DNA of 5,083 nt from JBOFHT01 sp051649785 (GTDB lineage: Archaea; Methanobacteriota; Methanobacteria; Methanobacteriales; Methanobacteriaceae). A program made the position numbers and the translations under genes. Positions 1-5,083 of the stretch are shown here, one piece after another. Below the pieces are notes generated by a model. It worked only from the letters and a program-made list of their open reading frames with translations. It did not search any database and was not told the origin of the DNA. The stretch covers positions 1-5,083 of the forward strand of contig JBOFHT010000084.1 of assembly GCA_051649785.1 (NCBI GenBank). Direction: 5' to 3'. The first letter of the stretch is position 1; every line of letters starts with the position of its first letter.

Positions 1-1115
1 TAGTTAGCTCCAGGGTGAATATCGGGTCCATTCATAATATACTCTTTAACCTTATCAATATTCCATTCATTAACATGAACTGGAACAGTTACCTCTTTAG
101 CTATCATTTCTGGAACTCCAACCTCATTAATACTGATATTAGGATCAGGAGAAATTACAGTACGGGCAGAAAAATTAACTCTTTTACCTGAAAGGTTACT
201 TCTAAATCTTCCTTCTTTTCCTTTTAATCTTTGAGCTAAAGTTTTTAAAGGTCTTCCAGAACGATGCCTAGCTGGAGGAACACCAGAAGCTTCATTATCA
301 AAATAAGTAGTAACATGGTATTGTAATAATTCCCATAAATCTTCAACAATAAGCTGAGGAGCCCCTGCTTCCATATTTTCAACTAATCTTTGATTTATTC
401 TTAAAATATCTACAAGTTTGTGAGTCAAATCATCCTCAGAACGTTCCCCTGTTTCCAATGTAATTGAAGGCCTCACAGTTACAGGAGGAACAGGAAGTAC
501 AGTTAAAACCATCCATTCAGGCCTAGCTACCTCAGGATTAACACCAAGAATAAATGCATCAGCATCAGATATTTTTTCAAGTTTTTCACGAACTTCACTT
601 GCTGTTAATTTATAATCCCCTTCAATAATAGAAATAGGTTTATCTATTTTAATTGGTTCCTGTTCTTCTCCACAATGAGGACACACATCCTTACGAGCAG
701 TAATATAAACCTCTTTTATAACATCATTAGTGATATTAGTGTCCGCAAGATTTTCTAACTTAGTTTTATATTCCCCAAGTTCATAATCATCAAGGAGAAT
801 TTGGCTACAAGAGTTACAAACTGAACGTAAGATTTTGTGAATAGTATCACCAAATCCAACATGAATAACAGGTCTTGCTAAGTTAATACTTCCAAAATGT
901 CCTTGACATTCCCCACCTTTAGAACCACAAGTTCTACACCTTAAACTAGGATCAATAACCCCTAGGCGTGGATCCATAAGCCCATTTTCAATAGGATACC
1001 CATCCTCATCATAAGTATCAGGTGTTTCTATTTTAGCTACAGACATAGTTCTTATGTTCTCAGGAGCCATTAAACCAAAGTTTATTTTAGAAATTTGTTT
1101 TGTAATTCCTTTCAA
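1..1115 (-). CDS. rpoA1: DNA-directed RNA polymerase subunit A' (N-terminal part, cut by window edge)
   Basis: This is the N-terminal 371 codons plus two bases of archaeal RNA polymerase subunit A', the counterpart of the N-terminal two thirds of eukaryotic Rpb1 and of bacterial beta'. It forms the clamp core and, further on, the catalytic centre. My reading gives a first zinc site C60-X2-C63-X6-C70-X2-H73 and a second clamp zinc site C100-X2-C103 with C145-X2-C148. LPVPPVTVRPS follows at 207-217. The highly conserved switch/lid stretch, with RLKGKEGRFR at 296-305 and GKRVNFSARTVISPDP at 310-325, comes next. The frame runs off base 1 just after NGPDIHPGAN, so the NADFDGD metal-binding motif is outside the window. 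The start is TTG at 1115-1113, behind GGGGAT; no ATG occurs in frame until codon 16, which would cut into conserved sequence. It lies 113 bases after the rpoB1 stop and is probably cotranscribed with it. Family members are usually around 870 residues (from memory), so well over half is missing. Confidence 0.96.
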   Translation of the reverse strand, partial: MKGITKQISKINFGLMAPENIRTMSVAKIETPDTYDEDGYPIENGLMDPRLGVIDPSLRCRTCGSKGGECQGHFGSINLARPVIHVGFGDTIHKILRSVCNSCSQILLDDYELGEYKTKLENLADTNITNDVIKEVYITARKDVCPHCGEEQEPIKIDKPISIIEGDYKLTASEVREKLEKISDADAFILGVNPEVARPEWMVLTVLPVPPVTVRPSITLETGERSEDDLTHKLVDILRINQRLVENMEAGAPQLIVEDLWELLQYHVTTYFDNEASGVPPARHRSGRPLKTLAQRLKGKEGRFRSNLSGKRVNFSARTVISPDPNISINEVGVPEMIAKEVTVPVHVNEWNIDKVKEYIMNGPDIHPGAN

Positions 1116-1121
1116 AATATT

Positions 1122-1127
1122 ATCCCC
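1122..1127 (-). promoter_or_regulatory. Ribosome binding site of rpoA1, supports TTG start
   Basis: On the minus strand AAAGGGGATA precedes the TTG codon. The GGGGAT core differs by one base from the GGTGAT part of the archaeal Shine-Dalgarno consensus. It ends six bases before the start codon. This decides for TTG at 1115 over the internal ATG at codon 16. It is a weaker match than the GGAGG sites of the two upstream genes. Confidence 0.7.
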
Positions 1128-1155
1128 TTTAAATAAATTTTATAATTTTGCAAAT

Positions 1156-1221
1156 TCAATAATTGTTGTAAATTAAATAATTATCATTATTTTCCATTAA
1201 AGTTTCATACATTTGCTTCAT
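1156..1221 (-). CDS. Doubtful 21-codon small ORF between rpoB1 and rpoA1
   Basis: After the tandem stops TAG TAA of rpoB1, an ATG at 1221-1219 opens a 21-codon frame that closes with TGA at 1158-1156. The peptide begins MKQMYETLMENN and is rich in N, Y, M and E; I recognise no family. It fills more than half of the 113-base spacer and lies in a different frame from rpoB1. No Shine-Dalgarno sequence is visible upstream (the bases before ATG are AGTAAATTA), so independent initiation is doubtful; restart after rpoB1 termination only 7 bases earlier is possible. In DNA this rich in A and T, with stop codons frequent, a chance ORF of this length remains the default explanation. Confidence 0.15.
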   Translation of the reverse strand: MKQMYETLMENNDNYLIYNNY

Positions 1222-1228
1222 TAATTTA

Positions 1229-3040
1229 CTATGCTTTGTCTCCTAAAACAAGTTTAGGGAAAATACATAAACTCTTCAATTCATCTAATAAAAGTTTGAA
1301 AGCATATGAAATTTCAACTGGGAATGATTCAGAATCTCCACAAATAGGACAGTACTTTTTATCTCTTACTCTGTCTTGAACAGCTACCATACCACAATCA
1401 CCACAGACAATAGCTTCATACTTATCTGATTCATCAAGTAATCTTTCTTTAAGTGCTAAAGCAGCACCATGTGCAATTAAACAATCTCTTTCCATTTCCC
1501 CAAATCTTAAACCACCTTCACGAGCCCTACCTTCAGTAGGTTGACGTGTTAGTACTTGAACTGGTCCTCTTGAACGAGCATAAACTTTATCAGTAGTCAT
1601 ATGATGTAATTTCTGGTAATAAGCTACACCAACAAATATTTCAGCTTCGATTCTTTCACCAGTCATACCATTATAAAGAGATTCACAACCAGCTAATTCA
1701 AAACCATTTTCTTTAAGAGTAGCTTTAATTTCACCTTCTAAATCATCATTAAAAGGGGTTCCATCAATTCTTTTACCTTCTAAACAACCAGCTTTACCTG
1801 AAACCATTTCAAGTACTTGTCCAATAGACATTCTTGAAGGAATAGCATGAGGATTTACAATTAAGTCAGGAACAATACCGTCTTCTGTAAATGGAATATC
1901 TTCTTGAGGAACTATTAAACCAACGACCCCTTTTTGCCCATGTCTTGATGCAAATTTATCACCAAATTCAGGTTGTCTTGTATCTCTAACTCTGATTTTT
2001 GCAAATCTACTACCCTCAACGGTTTCACTAAGAAGTACAGCATCAACAATACCTTTTTCACCGTGACGAACAGTAACAGAAGTTTCCCTTCTTCGCTCAG
2101 CAGCAGTACCAAATTCATCAATTTCTTCTAAAAAACGAGGCGGAGAAGTTTTACCAACTAATACATCTCCAGACCCCACTGGAGATTCTGGATTAACAAC
2201 ACCATCTTCATCTAAGTGCCTGTAAGCTTCTTCACTCCTATAACCCCTTACACTTTTACCAGGAATTTCAAACTTATCTTCTTGTCCACCAGGATACCTT
2301 CTCTCAGATGCTTCATAAGACCTAAAAAATGAAGAACGGGAAAGACCTCTTTCAAGAGAAGCTTTGTTTAAAATTAAACCATCCTCCATATTGTAACCTT
2401 CAAAAGACATTAAAGCTACAACAAAATTCTGACCAGAAGGACGTTTATCATAATTAGTAGCATCAATAATTCTTGTTTTAACAAGAGGTGTTTGAGGATG
2501 GTGGAGCAAATGAGCCCTAGTATCAGTTCTTAAAGCATAATTCGAAACATAAAGACCAAGAGCCTGCTTTGTCATACCTGCTTCCATAGTATTTCTTGGA
2601 GAAGAATTATGATCAGAAAATGGAATAATGCCTGCACAAATACCTAACATAGTAGAAGGGTCTATCTCTAAATGAGTGTGATCATCATTTAAGTTGTTGA
2701 ATCCCATAGATATATAAGAATTTTCTTCTTCTTCAGCATCTAAATACTCAACAATACCTAACTTAATCAATTCATCCCATTTAAGCTCACCCTTAGCTAT
2801 TTGACTAATGTGATCTTCAGTTAAAAGAGGAATACCCTTTTTAACAAGAATAAGAGGTCTTCTAGCTCTTCCAGGGTCATTGAATATATAAATTTCATTA
2901 GTTTCTTCATAATGAGTTATATTCATTTCTTCAGAAACTTCACCAGCCCTCCTTTTTTCACGCATTTCACCAACAAAGGCCTCTGGATCATCACAAGCCC
3001 CTATAAGTTCCCCATTTATATAAATTTTAGATCTTGACAC
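1229..3040 (-). CDS. rpoB1: DNA-directed RNA polymerase subunit B' (C-terminal half of split B)
   Basis: The 603-residue product is subunit B', equivalent to the C-terminal half of Rpb2 and bacterial beta. It begins where Rpb2 reads VFVNGVWHG (here IYINGELIG at 6-14). GYNMEDG at 215-221 carries the conserved acidic pair E219/D220 near the active site, matching Rpb2 E836/D837. GDKFASRHGQKG at 360-371 carries lysines K362 and K370, with the same spacing as Rpb2 K979/K987, which contact RNA. NPHAIPSRM is at 396-404, and RQPTEGRAREGG with the following GLRFGEMERD spans 499-519 (hybrid-binding/anchor region). A clamp zinc site is formed by C546-X2-C549 and C564-X2-C567. The start is GTG at 3040-3038, six bases after GGAGG; no in-frame ATG occurs before codon 26. 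It ends in TAG directly followed by TAA. It is the middle gene of rpoB2-rpoB1-rpoA1. All expected motifs are present and no frameshift is seen. Confidence 0.98.
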   Translation of the reverse strand: MSRSKIYINGELIGACDDPEAFVGEMREKRRAGEVSEEMNITHYEETNEIYIFNDPGRARRPLILVKKGIPLLTEDHISQIAKGELKWDELIKLGIVEYLDAEEEENSYISMGFNNLNDDHTHLEIDPSTMLGICAGIIPFSDHNSSPRNTMEAGMTKQALGLYVSNYALRTDTRAHLLHHPQTPLVKTRIIDATNYDKRPSGQNFVVALMSFEGYNMEDGLILNKASLERGLSRSSFFRSYEASERRYPGGQEDKFEIPGKSVRGYRSEEAYRHLDEDGVVNPESPVGSGDVLVGKTSPPRFLEEIDEFGTAAERRRETSVTVRHGEKGIVDAVLLSETVEGSRFAKIRVRDTRQPEFGDKFASRHGQKGVVGLIVPQEDIPFTEDGIVPDLIVNPHAIPSRMSIGQVLEMVSGKAGCLEGKRIDGTPFNDDLEGEIKATLKENGFELAGCESLYNGMTGERIEAEIFVGVAYYQKLHHMTTDKVYARSRGPVQVLTRQPTEGRAREGGLRFGEMERDCLIAHGAALALKERLLDESDKYEAIVCGDCGMVAVQDRVRDKKYCPICGDSESFPVEISYAFKLLLDELKSLCIFPKLVLGDKA

Positions 3041-3120
3041 GAAATTCCTCCAGATGAAAATAATATAGTAATAATGATAATTATAGTAATTATAAAAAAT
3101 AAAATAGCTAAAATAAATAG
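3041..3120 (-). other. AT-rich spacer between rpoB2 and rpoB1 with short direct repeats
   Basis: Apart from the GGAGG site, this 80-base spacer is almost only A and T. Next to the rpoB2 stop, AAATAGCTAA occurs twice with a 13-base period (plus-strand 3102-3111 and 3115-3124), the second copy overlapping the stop codon. TATAGTAAT occurs at 3064-3072 and 3082-3090. On the transcript strand there is a T-rich run (TTTTATTTTTT) soon after the rpoB2 stop, which resembles an archaeal U-tract terminator and could cause partial termination or just reflect base composition. I see no ORF here. Confidence 0.45.
3047..3051 (-). promoter_or_regulatory. Ribosome binding site of rpoB1, supports GTG start
   Basis: The minus strand reads GGAGGAATTTC directly before the GTG codon. 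GGAGG is the canonical archaeal/bacterial Shine-Dalgarno core, with a six-base spacer. It confirms translation from GTG and shows that B' is initiated independently rather than by coupling to rpoB2, whose stop lies 80 bases upstream. Confidence 0.9.
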
Positions 3121-4677
3121 CTAATTTAAAATTTCCATTTTTTCAATGGTTTCTTTAATTTTTTTAGAGTCTGAACCTTCTGAAATCTTACACATTAAAG
3201 CTAAATTCTTTACCAACCCACAATTTGGACCCTCTGGAGTCTCATTTGGGCAAATTTTACCAAACTGAGTTGGATGCAAATCCCTTGCTTCAAAATGAGG
3301 TTGACTTCTACTAAGAGGTGAAACAACACGCCTTAAATGAGATAAAGTACCCATATAACTAGTCCTATCAAGTAATTGACTTACACCAGCTCTTCCACCA
3401 ACCCAATTACCCGTAGCAATTGCATGTTTAATATTTTCAGTTAAAACATCAGAACGAACAGATTGGCGAACAGACGGCTCTTTACCTCTGGTTAAGCTTC
3501 TTTCAAGCTGGTAACCCATATCCCGGGTTAAATTAGTAAAAGCTACTCTAAATAAATCTTCCATAAGATCACCAGAAACTCTAAGACGTTTATTAGTGTA
3601 GTGATCCTTATCATGAGGTTCCCTCATATCAAAAATAACCTGTAATAACATTTCAGTCATTTCAGCCAAATATATTGCTTTAGTTTCCCTTAAATCCTTT
3701 TCAACACCCATATGAGGTAATAAGTACCTATCAATAACATCTTCCGCACGTTTTACACGATATTCTTCAGTCATTCCTTTAGCTACTCTTACACCAATAT
3801 ATTTAATAGCAGCCATAGTTAAATAGTCAGCTCGTTCTTCTTTAGACATTCCTTCCATTTCATCTTCATCTAATTTAAGATCTTTGTCTGAAACTTGAAT
3901 ATCATCAGCAATAATCATTTGGAAGTTAAAATCATCTGCTGAAATAGCTGTAATAATCTCTTCATCTGTAGAAAATCCTAAAGCACGTAGTAATATAACT
4001 AATGGTATTTCCCCTGGAACATATGGGAAAGAAATTCTTAAGAAAGCCCCATTTTTCCTAGGTTTTTTATAATCTAATGTAATTTTAGCCCTAAAACCAC
4101 TTTTAATAGAAGTAACAACTGCTTTTGCACGTCTATCTACTACTTCACCTATTCTTTCTAGAATAATTTTATTTGGAGCTATCTCTTCCATTGTTACAAC
4201 AGCTCGCTCAGAACCATTAACAATAAAGTATCCTCCAATATCTTCAGGGTCTTCCCCATTATTTAAAAGTTCTTCTTTGTCAAGTCCTGCAAGATTACAA
4301 ACTCCTGATTTGAGCATTACTGGTAGTTCACCAATATAAATATTTTCAAACTCGCTGCCTTCATCCTCAGATTCATCTTTACGATTTAACTTCATTTCTA
4401 AATACATATGTGCAGAATAAGTTAAATTCCTTAATCTAGCCTCAGTTGGAAATATATAACTTTTAGACCCATCTGCTTCCTTTGCAGTAGGGGTTTCAAT
4501 CTTAAACTTCCCAAATTCGACTTCATATTTTCCTTGATCAAGAGAAATTGGCTCAGTTATATCAATTATGTCTTGAATACGCTTATTTACAAAACCATTA
4601 TATGATTTTATGTGGTGATCCACTAAATTGTATTTATCAAAGAATGCGTCTACTAAACCCCATGTATTGCCTTTCAA
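3121..4677 (-). CDS. rpoB2: DNA-directed RNA polymerase subunit B'' (N-terminal half of split B)
   Basis: This is subunit B'', equivalent to the N-terminal half of Rpb2 and bacterial beta, supplying protrusion, lobe and fork around downstream DNA and the hybrid. I place the start at TTG 4677-4675, giving 518 residues beginning MKGNTWGLVDAFF, the usual N-terminus for the family, seven bases after GGAGG. An in-frame ATG at 4728 would add 17 residues (YNVKYFEIS...GGSS), has no ribosome site and would place GGAGG inside the coding region. In 518-residue numbering, PTEARLRNLTYSAHM is at 77-91, YFIVNGSERAV at 150-160, FPYVPGEIPLVILLRALGF at 217-235, HYTNKRLRVSGDL at 359-371, LLDRTSYMGTLSHLRRV at 435-451, and HPTQFGKICPNETPEGPN with CGLVKNLAL at 468-494. 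The protein ends soon after, at the known split point of methanogen B subunits, and B' continues the alignment. It is the first gene of the operon visible here and appears intact. Confidence 0.97.
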   Translation of the reverse strand: MKGNTWGLVDAFFDKYNLVDHHIKSYNGFVNKRIQDIIDITEPISLDQGKYEVEFGKFKIETPTAKEADGSKSYIFPTEARLRNLTYSAHMYLEMKLNRKDESEDEGSEFENIYIGELPVMLKSGVCNLAGLDKEELLNNGEDPEDIGGYFIVNGSERAVVTMEEIAPNKIILERIGEVVDRRAKAVVTSIKSGFRAKITLDYKKPRKNGAFLRISFPYVPGEIPLVILLRALGFSTDEEIITAISADDFNFQMIIADDIQVSDKDLKLDEDEMEGMSKEERADYLTMAAIKYIGVRVAKGMTEEYRVKRAEDVIDRYLLPHMGVEKDLRETKAIYLAEMTEMLLQVIFDMREPHDKDHYTNKRLRVSGDLMEDLFRVAFTNLTRDMGYQLERSLTRGKEPSVRQSVRSDVLTENIKHAIATGNWVGGRAGVSQLLDRTSYMGTLSHLRRVVSPLSRSQPHFEARDLHPTQFGKICPNETPEGPNCGLVKNLALMCKISEGSDSKKIKETIEKMEILN

Positions 4678-4684
4678 TGAACTT

Positions 4685-4689
4685 CCTCC
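4685..4689 (-). promoter_or_regulatory. Ribosome binding site of rpoB2, decides for TTG start
   Basis: The minus strand reads TGGAGGAAGTTCA followed by TTG at 4677. GGAGG with a seven-base spacer is a textbook Shine-Dalgarno site and lies downstream of the in-frame ATG at 4728, so that ATG would translate through it as Gly-Gly. The site therefore argues strongly for the shorter, TTG-initiated protein. Confidence 0.9.
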
Positions 4690-4702
4690 AATATAAAAAG
4701 AT

Positions 4703-4775
4703 ATTTCAAAATATTTAACATTATACATAAAACCAAGCTATTTAACCATGGCTATCAAAATTCAAGTATTTAATT
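4703..4775 (-). promoter_or_regulatory. Probable promoter region of the rpoB2-rpoB1-rpoA1 operon
   Basis: Archaeal promoters carry an A/T-rich TATA box about 25 bases before the transcription start. On the minus strand several TATA-like octamers lie within reach of the rpoB2 start: one around 4765-4771 (TTAAATA), one around 4739-4745 (TTAAATA in GGTTAAATAGC) and one around 4724-4732 (TTTTATGTA). The first two would give 5' leaders of several tens of bases and the third about 25 bases. The background is so AT-rich that none can be singled out by eye; the region, not an exact box, is what I support. Confidence 0.3.
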
Positions 4776-4814
4776 TATTATTAAAATTTGTAATTTAATG
4801 TTATTTAATTAATT

Positions 4815-4834
4815 ATTAGTGATATTTTACTAAT
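4815..4834. repeat. Short inverted repeat ATTAGT-N8-ACTAAT
   Basis: ATTAGT at 4815-4820 is the reverse complement of ACTAAT at 4829-4834, with an eight-base spacer that pairs partly further in. The same ATTAGT hexamer recurs once in each 25-bp tandem unit, at 4903 and 4928. It could be a binding site for a dimeric regulator upstream of rpoB2, but six-base arms are common by chance in such AT-rich DNA. Confidence 0.3.
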
Positions 4835-4890
4835 GTGCATTATAATTTATTAATTATTAACATTAATCCAATATTAAAATTATTATATTA

Positions 4891-4940
4891 AAATATTATT
4901 ATATTAGTAATAATTAAATATTATTATATTAGTAATAATT
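4891..4940. repeat. Perfect tandem duplication of a 25-bp AT-rich unit
   Basis: Bases 4891-4915 and 4916-4940 are identical over all 25 positions and directly adjacent. Each unit contains an inverted repeat ATTATTA-TATTAG-TAATAAT, so each could form a 7-bp stem with a 6-base loop. A degenerate further copy may lie to the left (around 4876-4890, AAAATTATTATATTA). The unit is composed of A and T except for one G. It sits more than 200 bases upstream of the rpoB2 start. Replication slippage is the simplest origin; a role as a paired regulator or chromatin-protein site is only a possibility. Confidence 0.85.
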
Positions 4941-5053
4941 TATTATAATCATCTATATTATTTCAAATATTTTTAGCTAAACCTATTATTAATCACATTA
5001 ATAGAGATAATAACACCTACAAATACATTATTATTACAAATAATGCATTAATG

Positions 5054-5079
5054 AGTATTACATTTGAATAAATAATACT
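5054..5079. repeat. Inverted repeat AGTATTA-N12-TAATACT near right edge
   Basis: AGTATTA at 5054-5060 and TAATACT at 5073-5079 are exact reverse complements separated by 12 bases. A 10-base palindrome, TAATGCATTA, lies just before at 5041-5050. They may belong to regulatory or terminal sequence of whatever gene lies beyond the window edge; nothing in the window shows a function, and base composition alone makes such symmetry likely. Confidence 0.25.
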
Positions 5080-5083
5080 TATA

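Larger units (their letters stand above)
4729..5083. other. AT-rich region without a gene upstream of rpoB2
   Basis: These 355 bases are almost entirely A and T and have frequent stop codons in the frames I followed. The longest frame I noted is a 16-codon one from the ATG at 4748 on the plus strand, with no ribosome binding site. I found no tRNA, no recognisable RNA gene and no trace of rpoH, which in many archaea immediately precedes the B subunit genes. The stretch contains the 25-bp tandem duplication and short inverted repeats listed separately, and presumably the operon promoter near its left end. Confidence 0.6.

Noticed and set aside
1915..2121. A 68-codon open frame on the minus strand inside rpoB1
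   Set aside because: It is an alternative-frame shadow of the strongly conserved B' region around GDKFASRHGQKG, with leucine-rich low-complexity translation and no ribosome binding site.
3041..3120. rpoB broken by frameshift or insertion into two pieces
   Set aside because: Both halves have proper starts, ribosome sites and stops, and the break is at the natural split point of methanogen B''/B', so this is a true gene split.
4691..4699. TATA box TTTTTATAT just before the rpoB2 ribosome site
   Set aside because: A transcript starting about 25 bases downstream would begin at or within the start of rpoB2 and omit its strong GGAGG site.
4748..4798. A 16-codon ATG frame on the plus strand in the upstream region
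   Set aside because: Very short, low complexity, no ribosome binding site, in nearly pure A/T DNA.
4861..4960. CRISPR array or replication origin in the AT-rich repeats
   Set aside because: The repeat units are directly adjacent with no spacers, only two perfect copies exist, and there are no origin recognition box-like GC-containing motifs or a cdc6/orc1 gene nearby.

Overview
The window holds part of the operon for the large catalytic subunits of an archaeal RNA polymerase. All genes lie on the minus strand and are transcribed from right to left: rpoB2 (subunit B'', about 3121-4677), rpoB1 (subunit B', 1229-3040) and the 5' part of rpoA1 (subunit A', running off the left edge at base 1). 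The B subunit, one polypeptide in bacteria, eukaryotes and many archaea, is split into B'' and B'. That is the known arrangement in many methanogens and in Archaeoglobus. With the very AT-rich DNA and the sequence character of the subunits, this suggests a low-GC methanogen of the order Methanobacteriales (for example Methanobrevibacter or Methanosphaera). The genus is an inference and cannot be fixed from this window alone.

Layout from the 5' end of the operon: bases 4729-5083 are an almost pure A/T region with no gene, a perfect tandem duplication of a 25-bp unit and several short inverted repeats; it probably contains the promoter. Next comes rpoB2, whose best start is a TTG at 4677 behind a GGAGG ribosome binding site, not the ATG 51 bases upstream. 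An 80-base AT-rich spacer leads to rpoB1, which starts with GTG behind another GGAGG. A 113-base spacer, containing a doubtful 21-codon ORF, leads to rpoA1, which starts with TTG behind a GGGGAT-type site.

The three products assemble with D, L, N, P, H, K and the other small subunits into the single archaeal RNA polymerase. B'' supplies protrusion, lobe and fork; B' supplies the hybrid-binding and wall parts, the conserved acidic and lysine residues near the active site and the C-terminal clamp zinc site; A' supplies the clamp core and, beyond the window, the catalytic NADFDGD motif. All readable coding sequence looks intact.

This is essentially a housekeeping region and I see no undescribed system in it. 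The points worth a second look are the run of three non-ATG starts, the mis-callable rpoB2 start, the absence of rpoH immediately upstream of rpoB2, the tandem 25-bp repeat upstream, and the small ORF between rpoB1 and rpoA1.
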